Shown: one piece after another, positions 1 to 7,390 of the stretch
Position numbering within the stretch: position 1 is the first letter of the stretch
How the letters are laid out: each line of letters opens with the position of its first letter
Source of the DNA: Spirochaetota bacterium
GTDB lineage: Bacteria; Spirochaetota; Spirochaetia; Treponematales; UBA12059
DNA length: 32,220 nt
Assembly (NCBI GenBank): GCA_018262985.1
Contig: JADFDI010000017.1
Location: forward strand, 1-32,220
Direction of reading: 5' to 3'
The notes under the pieces: generated by a model
The model's database searches: none
Told to the model about the DNA's origin: nothing
The model's input: the letters and a program-made list of their open reading frames with translations, nothing else
Position numbers and translations under genes: made by a program

Positions 1-86
1 GGGTAGTTGTGGTGACACCAGCATCGGAGACCCACGATGGCCTTGTCTACCATCGCCGCTTTTACACCACTACGGGGGACACTACC
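1..86 (-). mobile_element. Possible cut-off end of an IS256-like insertion sequence
   Basis: On the minus strand, reading down from 86, the sequence opens with GGTAGTGTCC and carries GTGGTGTAAAAG about 13 bases further in. Some IS256/mutator-type elements have terminal repeats of this general style. If so, the element extends left of the window and its transposase would be on the minus strand. No transposase is visible, and target duplications and the partner terminal repeat cannot be checked. This is inference from resemblance only. Confidence 0.25.
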
Positions 87-409
87 GGCAATTCTGGATG
101 TCGCTTGACAAAGCCGCTTCCGGACCCTCTCGGCCCATGCGTCGCATCGCTCCGCTTTCGGAGAGGAAGTCATGGAATCGGTCGCGCGTTGCGCGACCTG
201 ACCGCATCCCTGGGCCTGCGAGCCTGCGGCTCGCTTGCGGTAGGGAAACGATAATGGCGTGCGCGTCCGCGCACGTCCTTATCGCGCTCGCCCATCGCTC
301 GCATCGGGTCCTTCGTTTCGAGTGCGCGCTGCGCGCGCTCTCGGAGCGGAATGGATTGTCGTGCGCGCCGTAGGCGCGCTGCCTCGTCCTGTCCCTGTGT
401 TTAAAGTTG
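87..409. other. Gene-free stretch with a run of short GC-rich hairpins
   Basis: No convincing gene lies here. The readable frames have no ribosome binding site and no recognisable protein. The sequence holds a series of short inverted repeats with 2-5 base loops: 150-163, 180-198 (stem GGTCGCGC), 218-234 (GCGAGCC), 258-275 (CGTGCGCG), 320-340 (one G-U pair) and 363-379 (GCGCGCC). It sits between the possible IS end and the tRNA-fMet terminator. Function is unknown. Confidence 0.6.
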
Positions 410-435
410 AAAACCGCACCTTGCGGTGCGGTTTT
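410..435 (-). terminator. Intrinsic terminator of tRNA-fMet
   Basis: A perfect 11-bp stem (410-420 with 425-435, AAAACCGCACC) surrounds a 4-base loop. Read on the minus strand it ends in TTTT, 9 bases past the tRNA 3' end. The stem is A/T-bounded on both sides, so it could also stop plus-strand transcription. Confidence 0.85.
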
Positions 436-443
436 CTTCGGTT

Positions 444-516
444 TAGCAGGGACAGGACTCGAACCTGCGACCTCCGGGTTATGAGCCCGACGAGCTGCCA
501 ACTGCTCTACCCTGCG
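444..516 (-). tRNA. Initiator tRNA-fMet (anticodon CAT)
   Basis: Read on the minus strand, this folds into a complete 73-nt cloverleaf with anticodon loop CTCATAA. Initiator hallmarks are present. The anticodon stem has three stacked G-C pairs (GGG/CCC), the D stem has A11-U24, and the first acceptor pair is mismatched (C1 opposite U72), leaving the 3' A73 discriminator. The T stem is GCAGG/CCTGT. The CCA tail is not encoded. It stands alone, with its own promoter (531-559) and terminator (410-435). Confidence 0.95.
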
Positions 517-530
517 TCGTTGGTAAGGGG

Positions 531-559
531 AGGATAGCGAAAGGGCCGTCGAGTGTCAA
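531..559 (-). promoter_or_regulatory. Sigma-70-type promoter of tRNA-fMet
   Basis: On the minus strand there is a perfect -35 TTGACA (559-554), a 17-base spacer and -10 TATCCT (536-531). Transcription would start near 524, a few bases before the tRNA. The bases leading into the -35 (CGCTTGACAC) match two other promoters in this window, at 18278 and 24509. Confidence 0.85.
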
Positions 560-635
560 GCGGTCCGCGTTCCGGGGCCGACTATTTTGGAGATTTTGCG
601 GGGAAATCCGCAGTCCGTCGGAGGAAGATGGGGGT

Positions 636-690
636 CCGGGGGAAGAAGGGGCTCTGCCCGCGCGGCGCTTCGGGCCCCTGCTTCCCCCGG
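636..690 (-). terminator. Hairpin after the DUF554 gene, possible weak terminator
   Basis: A 17-bp inverted repeat with one mismatch pairs 636-652 with 674-690, just past the stop codon of the minus-strand gene ending at 704. No T-run follows on the minus strand, so a terminator role is only possible; it could instead act in RNA stability. Confidence 0.4.
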
Positions 691-703
691 ACGGGTTCCT
701 TCT

Positions 704-1402
704 TCAAAGGAAGGAGACGAAGGGAACGAGGGCCACGAGGCCGGCGGCGAGGACCAGGGCCGGAAGGAAGTCGGCGGTGGGTATCTTGCGGAGGCCGAGG
801 AGGTTGATGCCGATCATGATGACCAGGACGCCGCCGACCGCGGATAGCTCGGCGAGCATGAGTTCCGAGACCCAGGGTTCGATCCAGACGGCGGCGACGG
901 TCAGGACGCCCTGGTAGACGAGGACGGCGAGGGCGGAGAAGGCCACGCCGACTCCCATGGCGCCGGTCAGGATGACGGCCATGAAGCCGTCCATGACGCT
1001 CTTGGTGAGGATGAGCTCGTAGTCGCCCTCGACCCCGGCCTTGAAGGAGCCCACGAGGGCCATGGCGCCGACGCAGAAGAGCACCGAGGAGTCCAGGAAG
1101 CCCGCTGCGAAGGTGCCGGAGTCGTCGCCTTTTGCGAAGCGGCGCTTCAGCCACTCGCCGAGGCGGAGCACCGCGCCTTCGATATCGAGGGCCGTTCCCG
1201 CGAGGCCGCCGATAATGAGGGCGAGGGCCATGGCGAGCACGTGCGCCGTCCCGAGGGCCATGCGCATGCCGAGCACGAGCGAGATGAGGCCGGCGGCGGA
1301 GAACACGGCGGCCTTGGCCTTCTCCGGGAGCCCCTTCCGGAGGAAGAGGCCTACGAGGCTGCCCGCGAGTATGGCGAGGGCGTTGATGACGGTGGCGATC
1401 AT
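704..1402 (-). CDS. DUF554 family membrane protein (YqgA/YdfK-like)
   Basis: This is a 232-residue, strongly hydrophobic protein with about six to seven predicted membrane spans. It matches the DUF554 family by its N-terminal MIATVINALAILAGSLVGLF, the glycine-rich LIIGGLAGTALDIEGA segment near residue 80, and the C-terminal GVLVIMIGINLLGL helix. Members are inner-membrane proteins whose substrate is not known, so transport is only a guess. The length is normal for the family. The start is supported by GAGGAA eight bases upstream. The gene diverges from the one at 1625, sharing a 222-bp spacer. An inverted repeat follows the stop codon at 636-690. Confidence 0.85.
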   Translation of the reverse strand: MIATVINALAILAGSLVGLFLRKGLPEKAKAAVFSAAGLISLVLGMRMALGTAHVLAMALALIIGGLAGTALDIEGAVLRLGEWLKRRFAKGDDSGTFAAGFLDSSVLFCVGAMALVGSFKAGVEGDYELILTKSVMDGFMAVILTGAMGVGVAFSALAVLVYQGVLTVAAVWIEPWVSELMLAELSAVGGVLVIMIGINLLGLRKIPTADFLPALVLAAGLVALVPFVSFL

Positions 1403-1432
1403 GGGTCGTTCCTCGGGCGGCGGAATTCAAGC

Positions 1433-1461
1433 TTGACCGCCGGCGGCCGAGTATATACTAT
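1433..1461 (+). promoter_or_regulatory. Predicted promoter for the gene at 1625
   Basis: TTGACC (1433-1438), a 17-base spacer and TACTAT (1456-1461) make a good sigma-70-like pair. The -10 lies in the palindrome AGTATATACT (1450-1459). That palindrome also offers TATACT on the minus strand, so a back-to-back promoter for the DUF554 gene is possible. The plus-strand leader would be about 155 bases long. Confidence 0.5.
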
Positions 1462-1624
1462 CCTCCGCGTCCGTGGAGGAGCATTCGGGGGTCCTCGGGG
1501 GCTCCCGGTTTCACGCTCGTTTTCCGCGGCGCCCGGGCGCTTCCGGTTATCCGGGAGGCGCGCGCGGCGTCGCAGCGGCAGGGTCGGCGCGGGCCGGCTG
1601 TCGCGGTGCCCGGGGGGCTCCGTC

Positions 1625-1963
1625 ATGACCAAAGGCGTTCTCGAAACCATCGATCCGGCGCTCGACCTCGAAGAAGCCGAGGCGGGAACATCCGGCAAGA
1701 TCCACTGCGCCAACTGCATCCACTGCAAGCTGGTTCCTTCGCCCGCCCAGGGCTCCGGGCGCTACTACCTGCGCGTGCGCTGCGACGCGGGCAAGTGGCG
1801 GAAGAAGCTCGGCGAGGAGAAGATCTACAAGTACTTCACGGTGGTCCGCCGCGCCATCGAATCGTGCGACGCGTACGAGGACATGGGCGAGGAGAAGGAC
1901 TTCATCCGCGACCTGAAGCGCTCGCTGCCCGACCGCGACGAGATCTACACCGCCGAGCTCTAG
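1625..1963 (+). CDS. Conserved hypothetical protein with a Cys cluster
   Basis: A 112-residue soluble protein that I do not recognise as a named family. After an acidic N-terminus it has HCANCIHCK (Cys-x2-Cys-x2-Cys, about residues 31-39) and a further Cys in VRCDAGKWRKK near residue 58. This suggests a zinc or iron-sulfur site. The C-terminal half is charged and helical. The ATG at 1625 follows a G-rich stretch (GGGGGG, 7 bases away). Longer in-frame readings upstream run through the divergent promoter region and lack support. It appears to be transcribed alone, with a promoter at 1433 and a terminator at 2022. It recalls the small Cys protein at 22448-22636, but no alignment links them. Confidence 0.7.
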   Translation: MTKGVLETIDPALDLEEAEAGTSGKIHCANCIHCKLVPSPAQGSGRYYLRVRCDAGKWRKKLGEEKIYKYFTVVRRAIESCDAYEDMGEEKDFIRDLKRSLPDRDEIYTAEL

Positions 1964-2021
1964 CGGGCCGGCGCGACGCTTGCGGAAGGGGCGGCCCGCG
2001 GACCCGGGCTCCCGGGCGTAA

Positions 2022-2045
2022 CCGCGGCGCTGCGCCGCGGGTTTT
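2022..2045 (+). terminator. Intrinsic terminator after the Cys-cluster gene
   Basis: A self-complementary stem (CCGCGGCG / CGCCGCGG, 2022-2040, 3-base loop) is followed by GTTTT. It lies 59 bases past the stop at 1963 and separates that gene from the lipoprotein gene at 2113. Confidence 0.75.
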
Positions 2046-2112
2046 CCAGAGAAGACTGCATGGGCGAAGGGAAGCCGCCGCGCTCCCGCCGCCCCCGGAA
2101 GGGAGTACCCGA

Positions 2113-2544
2113 ATGATGCGCATCCGCAAGGCCGTCCGGCCGTCCAAGACCATCGCGATCGCCGCCGTCCTCGCGTTGGGGGTTTTCGCGCTCGGCGCCT
2201 GCGCCTCGGGCGCTCAGGCGATACCCGACGACCTGAGCTACGAGGAATTGGTGCAGCGCGCCCAGGAGGCGAGCGACGCCTACCGCTACGCGGCCGCGCT
2301 CGACTACTACGGGGCCGCCCTCGGGCGCTTCGGCGCGGATCCGGCCGTCGCGGTGGCCTGCGACTACGAAATCGCCTTCCTCCAGTACAAGATGGGCGAT
2401 TACGAGGAGTCCGCCGACGGGCTCCGGGGCGTGATCGAGCGCTACGACGCGCCCGGCGGCTCGAGCCTGCCGCCGCAGTACCGCGTCCTCGCCGCCAAGG
2501 TGTTGCCGCTGGTCCTCGAGCACGTGGCCGGGGGCGGGGAGTAG
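2113..2544 (+). CDS. Small lipoprotein with TPR-like helices
   Basis: A 143-residue predicted lipoprotein. Basic residues (MMRIRKAVRPSK) and a hydrophobic stretch lead to a lipobox ending LGAC, giving lipidated Cys30. The mature part is helical: the segments around YEELVQRAQEASDAYRYAAALDYYGAAL and YEIAFLQYKMGDYEESADGL look like one to two tetratricopeptide repeats, a protein-binding fold. No catalytic motif is visible. GGAAGGGAG lies upstream of tandem ATG codons at 2113 and 2116, and either could start. It is 39 bp ahead of the HD-domain gene and probably shares its transcript. The specific role is unknown. Confidence 0.75.
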   Translation: MMRIRKAVRPSKTIAIAAVLALGVFALGACASGAQAIPDDLSYEELVQRAQEASDAYRYAAALDYYGAALGRFGADPAVAVACDYEIAFLQYKMGDYEESADGLRGVIERYDAPGGSSLPPQYRVLAAKVLPLVLEHVAGGGE

Positions 2545-2583
2545 CGGGCTCCGACCTTCGACCCTTCGCGAGCCGGAGGAATC

Positions 2584-3810
2584 ATGGAAGGCGATTCCCG
2601 CGCCGCCTCCGAGGGGGAGGCCGTCCCGGCCTTGCTCGAGGCTTCGTTCACCGCGATTGACCGCTATCTCGGCCTGGAACCGGCGCCGATCCGCTTCGGC
2701 TCGTTCCGGGGCGACCTGGGCGCCTTGGCCCGCTCCTTCGACGGCGTCGAATACCCCGGCCTGCCCTGGGTCGACGCCTCCCTGCCCTGGCGCTCGTTCG
2801 GCCCCCGTCCGCCCGCGCGCCGTCGGCCGGCCTGGCTGCCGGCGCGCTTTCCGCCCTCCGCCGATCCGCCCGAATACGAGCCGCCGGTCGAGGGCGTATC
2901 GGAGCTGCTCGTGGCCTGCGAGGAGGACGACGGTCCGACGGGGCATGCCTACGCCGTCCTGGATCTCCTGTACGACCGCCGGCGGCGCGTCTTCGTCGAC
3001 CGGAACGGCGCCCGCCTGGCCATCCTTTCGCGCGTTCTCGAGCCGCGCCGCGTCGAACCGGCTCGGCTCCTTTTCGAGACCGCCGCGCTGCTGGCCCGGG
3101 GCGGCTGGGACGCTTCCGCCGACCGGATCGAGTGTCCCCCGCCGCGCGACGTTTCGACGGGAGAGCAGCGGCGGCTCCTTGCCATGGTCGCCTGCGGGGC
3201 GGATCCGGCGCGCGGCTTCGACTGGCTGCTCAGGACGGGCTTTATCGAGCGCTACTGGCCCGAGCTCGCGGAGCTGGTCGCCGTGGAGCACGCCAAGGAG
3301 CTGCACCCCGAGGGCGACGGCTGGCGGCACACCATGGAGACCTTCGCCCACCGCAAGGCTCCCGACCTGACGCTTTCGCTCGCCCTCCTGCTCCACGACC
3401 TCGGGAAGCCGCGCGCGAGCGCCGAGTCCGGTCGGCGCTTCGACCGCCACGCGGAGATCGGCGCGGACCTGGCGCGGCGCTTCCTGCTCCGGCTCGGCTT
3501 CCCGGCCGCGCTGGCGGCCGAGGTCGACTTCCTGGTGCGGCGCCACATGATGCCGGCCGCCTTCGCGCGGCTGCCCCTGTATCGCACGCAGGACACGCTT
3601 GAGCATCCGCTGGCGCCGCTCCTGCTCGAGCTCTACCGCTGCGACGAGCTTTCTTCGTTCCGGGGGCCCGACGGCTACTACGAGGCCTGCGCGGCGTACC
3701 GGGCCTTCCTGAAAAACGCGCGGAACCCCTGGCGGAGCGCGGACGGCAGGAAAATGGCCTTGCGCTGGCTCGAGGACCGGGCCCCTCCCGGCCCCGAACG
3801 TCGCGGTTGA
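2584..3810 (+). CDS. HD-domain protein resembling the C-terminal part of CCA-adding enzymes
   Basis: A 408-residue protein. The C-terminal half has an HD metal-hydrolase signature: His249 in GDGWRHTMETF, His271-Asp272 in LLLHDLGKP, His289 in DRHAEIGADL and His321 in RRHMMP. The segment before it (WPELAELVAVEHAKELHPEGD) resembles the neck/HD region of bacterial tRNA nucleotidyltransferases. The N-terminal 200 residues contain a short stretch (YAVLDLLYDRRRRVFVDRNG) that may be a relic of a nucleotidyltransferase core, but the GGxxRD and DxD motifs of an active enzyme are missing. Phosphohydrolase activity on a nucleotide or RNA 3' end is plausible. GGAGGA lies six bases before the ATG. Confidence 0.75.
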   Translation: MEGDSRAASEGEAVPALLEASFTAIDRYLGLEPAPIRFGSFRGDLGALARSFDGVEYPGLPWVDASLPWRSFGPRPPARRRPAWLPARFPPSADPPEYEPPVEGVSELLVACEEDDGPTGHAYAVLDLLYDRRRRVFVDRNGARLAILSRVLEPRRVEPARLLFETAALLARGGWDASADRIECPPPRDVSTGEQRRLLAMVACGADPARGFDWLLRTGFIERYWPELAELVAVEHAKELHPEGDGWRHTMETFAHRKAPDLTLSLALLLHDLGKPRASAESGRRFDRHAEIGADLARRFLLRLGFPAALAAEVDFLVRRHMMPAAFARLPLYRTQDTLEHPLAPLLLELYRCDELSSFRGPDGYYEACAAYRAFLKNARNPWRSADGRKMALRWLEDRAPPGPERRG

Positions 3811-3909
3811 CCGGTCCTTTTCGCGGCCGCATACTGGAGGCCCGCGGGAGGCGAAGCTTGCGACAGCGGCTTTTGTCGCCCGAATCCGAAAGCGCGTGAG
3901 GAGTCCGCC

Positions 3910-4164
3910 ATGGCCGTCGCCTATCGCTGCGTGTTCCAGGACGACGCCCTGGTCGTCCGTTCCCTGTTCGAATCGGCGGGCATTCCGTGCGAACTCCTAC
4001 CGGACTCGCGCTTCGACGTGAATCCGATGTTCGACTCGAGCGTGGCCGGCTTCCGTATCGAGGTGGCCGAGGCGGAGCTCGAGGACGCGCTGGCCCTGGT
4101 CGAGGACTACAAGGCGCGGAAACTGGCCGCCCGCGGCGCGGGCGGGAAAGGCGGGAATCCGTGA
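3910..4164 (+). CDS. DUF2007 family small protein
   Basis: An 84-residue protein with the DUF2007 pattern: an N-terminal strand with early Cys, LVVRSLFESAGIPCELLPD, a central loop, then GFRIEVAEAELEDALALVEDY. The fold is ferredoxin-like (ACT/PII-like), and the family is annotated as putative signal-transducing proteins, though direct function is not established. GTGAGGAG sits upstream of the ATG. Its TGA stop overlaps the GTG start of the M20 gene (4161-4164), implying translational coupling. Confidence 0.8.
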   Translation: MAVAYRCVFQDDALVVRSLFESAGIPCELLPDSRFDVNPMFDSSVAGFRIEVAEAELEDALALVEDYKARKLAARGAGGKGGNP

Positions 4165-5363
4165 AGCTTCCCTTCGATTGCGCGGAAGAAGCCGCGCGGG
4201 TCCTGCCGCGCGTCATCGAGTGGCGGCGCGCCCTGCACCGGATCCCCGAGGCCGGGCTCGACCTGCCCCTGACGACGGACTACCTCGAGCGAGAGCTGCG
4301 CTCCCTCGGGCTCTCCACCGCCCGCGCGGGTTCAGCGCTCGCGGCCGAGCTCGGCTCGCGCGGGCCGACCGTGGCCATACGCGCCGACACCGACGCCCTG
4401 CCGGTCGCCGAGGAAACGGGGCTCGAGTTCGCGAGCGGTAGGCCGGGCTTCATGCACGCTTGCGGGCACGACGCGCACGCGGCCGCCCTGCTCGGCGCCG
4501 CCGCCGTCCTGGCCGGCCGCCGGAACGAGCTGCCCTTCCGCGTCCGCCTGATCTTCCAGCCGGGCGAGGAGGGCTTCTTCGGGGCGCGGGAGGTCATCGC
4601 CGCGGGCTTCCTCGACGACGTCGCCGCGATCGTCGGCGCGCACGTGGGCGACCTCAGCGAGGAGCTCGCGCCCGGGCAGGCCGGCTTCCTGGCCGGTCCC
4701 ATGATGGCCGCGAGCGACCGTTTCGAGGGGCGCTTCGTCGGCTCGGGCGGCCACGGCTCGGCCCCGCATCGCGCGCGCGACCCGATACCCGCGCTCGCGC
4801 GCTTCATCCTGGACAGCCAGGAGATCGCCGCCCGCGAGCTCGCGGCCACGGATTCCTGCGTCGTCTCCGTCTGCTCGGTTTCCGCCGGCGAGGCGCACAA
4901 CGTCATTCCCGGCGTCGCCTCGTTCCGCGGCACCGCGCGCACCCTGCGGCCGGATTCCCGCGCCTTCGTCGAGCGGAGGCTCTCCGAGCTCGGGATGGGC
5001 ATCGCGGCGACGCACGGCCTCGAGTTCGAGTGGGACTGGCTCGGCGGCTACCCGCCGCTCGTCAACGACGCGCGGGCGACGCGCGCCGCCATGGAGGCCG
5101 CGCGGGAGACGCTGGGACCGGACGCGGTGGTCGAGCTCCGGTACCCGATCATGGGCGGCGAGGACTTCGCCTACTACCTCGAGCGCGTGCCCGGCTGCTT
5201 CTGGTTCCTGGACACCCAGGCGCCGGAGCGCGGCATCGACAAGCCCAACCACAACCCACGCTTCGACGTCGACGAGGGCCTGCTCGGCCGCGTGGTCGCG
5301 GTGAACCTGGCCGCGGCCGCGCGGCTCGCGGAGCTCCCCGGCGGTTCCGGAACGGACCGATGA
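4161..5363 (+). CDS. M20 family amidohydrolase (hippurate/N-acyl-amino-acid hydrolase type)
   Basis: A 400-residue zinc-dependent peptidase/amidohydrolase. Family motifs occur in order. HACGHDAH (His99, Cys101, His103) carries metal ligands. FQPGEEG holds Glu136-Glu137, catalytic base and ligand. GSGGHGSAPH marks the lid/dimerisation domain. HNVIPGVASFRGTART and IMGGEDFAYYL follow, and NHNPRFDVDE gives the final His ligand region. It should cleave N-acyl or peptide amide bonds in the cytoplasm; the exact substrate cannot be read. The start is GTG at 4161, overlapping the preceding stop. An in-frame ATG at 3987 is rejected because it would run through the whole DUF2007 gene. The stop overlaps the next start (ATGA at 5360-5363). 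Confidence 0.92.
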   Translation: MKLPFDCAEEAARVLPRVIEWRRALHRIPEAGLDLPLTTDYLERELRSLGLSTARAGSALAAELGSRGPTVAIRADTDALPVAEETGLEFASGRPGFMHACGHDAHAAALLGAAAVLAGRRNELPFRVRLIFQPGEEGFFGAREVIAAGFLDDVAAIVGAHVGDLSEELAPGQAGFLAGPMMAASDRFEGRFVGSGGHGSAPHRARDPIPALARFILDSQEIAARELAATDSCVVSVCSVSAGEAHNVIPGVASFRGTARTLRPDSRAFVERRLSELGMGIAATHGLEFEWDWLGGYPPLVNDARATRAAMEAARETLGPDAVVELRYPIMGGEDFAYYLERVPGCFWFLDTQAPERGIDKPNHNPRFDVDEGLLGRVVAVNLAAAARLAELPGGSGTDR

Positions 5364-7342
5364 GCCTCTGGCCGCGCATCGCGGAAATACTCGCTCCCGC
5401 CGAGGCCGACCGCGAGCTCGCCGGGCGCCTGCTGGCGGAGCTGCGCGCGGACGGTCTCGTATCGGACACCCAGTCGGCCCTGGCCGCCGCGCCCGACGCG
5501 GCCCTGGCCCTCTTCTACGCCATCCTTTCCTCTGAACGCTCGAGCCAGAGCCCGGTGCGCGAGGTCCGCGACGCCTCGTGGGCCCTGCGCGCCGATTTCT
5601 GCCACGTCAACGTCCGCGCGTGCGGGGTCGGCGCGCGACCCGGGACCTTCCTGCAGGCGGCCAAGATCCTGCCCGCGCTCGGCGTCCGCGCCGTGCACCT
5701 GGCGCCCTTCCACCCCTGCCATTTCGAGGTGATCTACGCCATCGAGAGCCCGGCCATGGTCGATCGCCGCCTCGCCGATCCGCGCCTCGCGGCGTCGGGC
5801 CTGGGCGCCCGCGAGCAGCTCCGCGCCTTCGTGGAGGCGTGCCACCTGCTCCGCGTCGCCGTGGGCTACGACCTCGTGCCGCACCTGGCCCAGTACGCCC
5901 GCACCGTGCTCGAGCGGCCGGAGCTGTTCCGCTGGATAGCCCTGGCGGACGACCGGCGCGCCCTGGAGGAAGGGCTCGACCCGGAATCCATCGGGTCGCG
6001 CGCGACCCGCCTCGAGCTGGCGTCCCGCGTCCGCGACGTGGTGGCCGGAGTGAAGGAACGAGCCGCCGTCGCCGATCTCGAGGCGGACCCGGACGACGCG
6101 GCCGAGACGGAGCGCGTCGAGCGCGCCTACTACGCGGCCATCCGCGCCCTGATCGACCGCGGGCTCTGGCCCCTGCTTTCCCACGCGTGGAACGGCGTCG
6201 GCCTTCCCGAATTCCACCGCTACGACCGCGAAGGCAACTATCCCGTCTTCCGCTACCGCTCCGAGTCCGGCGAGGACGTGGGCGAGGCCGCCTACTCGGT
6301 CGTGACCCCTTTCGCCTTCCATGACGGCCTGCCGCCGAACCGCCGGCCCGATCCGGCGCGACCGCCGGAGCGCAACGAGGAGGCCGTGGAGTACTTCTCC
6401 CGCGTCTTCGATCTTTGGCGGGACGGCTTCGGCTTCGACTTCGTGCGGATCGACTCGGTCGACCACGTGCTCGACTCCACCCTCGACGAGGCCGGGCGCT
6501 ACCCCGTCTCCGATCGGCCGACGCCCGAGGTGCTCCGCTCGGTCAGCTCCCGGATCCGCGCCGACGGCCGCGCCCCGGCGATCGCCGTCCTGGCCGAGCG
6601 CATGGGCCAGGAGTTCGAGGCCTACGCCGGGATGGGCTTCGACCTGACGCTCGGCTCGGACATGTTGCGCCGCGTCGACCGGCCCCTCCTCGAGGACGCC
6701 TTCGCGCTCTCCGACCGTATCGCGGCGGCGCCGGCCCACGCGCGCAAGGCTTCGGTCTGCTTCGCCCTCGACACCCACGACACGGGCTCGCCGCGGCTCT
6801 GGGGTCAGCCCCTCGCGGCCCTGATGGGGCGGGAACGGCTAGCGCTCAGGCGCTTCGTGGCGCGCTTCTCGTCGTGCGGGTCCGGGCGCCGCCCGCTCTA
6901 CGAGACCATGGGCTTCCGCGACCGCTCCACGGGGCTCTACGAGGCGACCATCGCCGTCCGAAACCTCGACTGGCGCGACGACGCCGCCTTCTCGGCTCTC
7001 TGCGCGCGGATCGACCGGCTGCGCGAGCGCTTCGGCACCTTCCTCGAGGGCGCCTGGCTCGCGGAGCGCATGGCCGCCGACGGCCTGGCCTGGTGGTTCC
7101 TCCGCGGACGGGACCCCGGCCGCTTCCTCGTGGCGGTGGCGAGCCTCGAGACCGCGGACGGGCGCGACCTCGACCGGATAGCCATCCCGCTCGGCGGCGA
7201 CCCGATGGTGCAGCACGAAGGCCGCGTGTGGGACTTCTCCGACCTGGAGGGCGCCGCCCTCTGCGTGCGCGGCGAGCTCAGGGTCGAAGGCCTGCGCTTC
7301 CTCGAATTCCGCCTCTACGAGCTCAGGCAGGCCTTCTACTAG
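5360..7342 (+). CDS. Divergent GH13-like (alpha-amylase superfamily) protein
   Basis: A 660-residue protein that keeps the skeleton of a GH13 barrel but is otherwise divergent. GFDFVRIDSVDHV gives Arg363 and candidate nucleophile Asp365. IAVLAERM gives candidate acid/base Glu413. ALDTHDTGSP gives His473-Asp474 as the third acidic residue. VGYDLVPHLAQYA near residues 170-182 sits where conserved region I is expected, but without the usual Asn-His. No signal peptide is visible, so it is probably cytoplasmic. Sugar specificity cannot be inferred. The start ATG overlaps the M20 stop by four bases, so the three genes at 3910-7342 are translationally coupled. The pairing of a glycosidase-like protein with an amidohydrolase may mean a shared amino-sugar or acylated substrate, but that is speculation. 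Confidence 0.75.
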   Translation: MSLWPRIAEILAPAEADRELAGRLLAELRADGLVSDTQSALAAAPDAALALFYAILSSERSSQSPVREVRDASWALRADFCHVNVRACGVGARPGTFLQAAKILPALGVRAVHLAPFHPCHFEVIYAIESPAMVDRRLADPRLAASGLGAREQLRAFVEACHLLRVAVGYDLVPHLAQYARTVLERPELFRWIALADDRRALEEGLDPESIGSRATRLELASRVRDVVAGVKERAAVADLEADPDDAAETERVERAYYAAIRALIDRGLWPLLSHAWNGVGLPEFHRYDREGNYPVFRYRSESGEDVGEAAYSVVTPFAFHDGLPPNRRPDPARPPERNEEAVEYFSRVFDLWRDGFGFDFVRIDSVDHVLDSTLDEAGRYPVSDRPTPEVLRSVSSRIRADGRAPAIAVLAERMGQEFEAYAGMGFDLTLGSDMLRRVDRPLLEDAFALSDRIAAAPAHARKASVCFALDTHDTGSPRLWGQPLAALMGRERLALRRFVARFSSCGSGRRPLYETMGFRDRSTGLYEATIAVRNLDWRDDAAFSALCARIDRLRERFGTFLEGAWLAERMAADGLAWWFLRGRDPGRFLVAVASLETADGRDLDRIAIPLGGDPMVQHEGRVWDFSDLEGAALCVRGELRVEGLRFLEFRLYELRQAFY

Positions 7343-7390
7343 CCTTGCCGCTCGCCGGCCCCCGGCGGGGTCCCGGCCGCGCCATCGCGC

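Noticed and set aside
104-135. TTGACA near 104 as a promoter
   Set aside because: No -10-like hexamer lies 16-19 bases downstream and there is no gene or RNA to drive.
82-501. A 139-residue minus-strand frame across the tRNA-fMet
   Set aside because: The NPEVAGSSPVPA-type sequence comes from reading through a tRNA gene. It has no binding site and crosses a terminator.
3987-4160. In-frame extension of the M20 gene to an upstream ATG
   Set aside because: It would cover the DUF2007 gene in another frame. The GTG at 4161 overlaps the DUF2007 stop and begins at the family's usual N-terminus.
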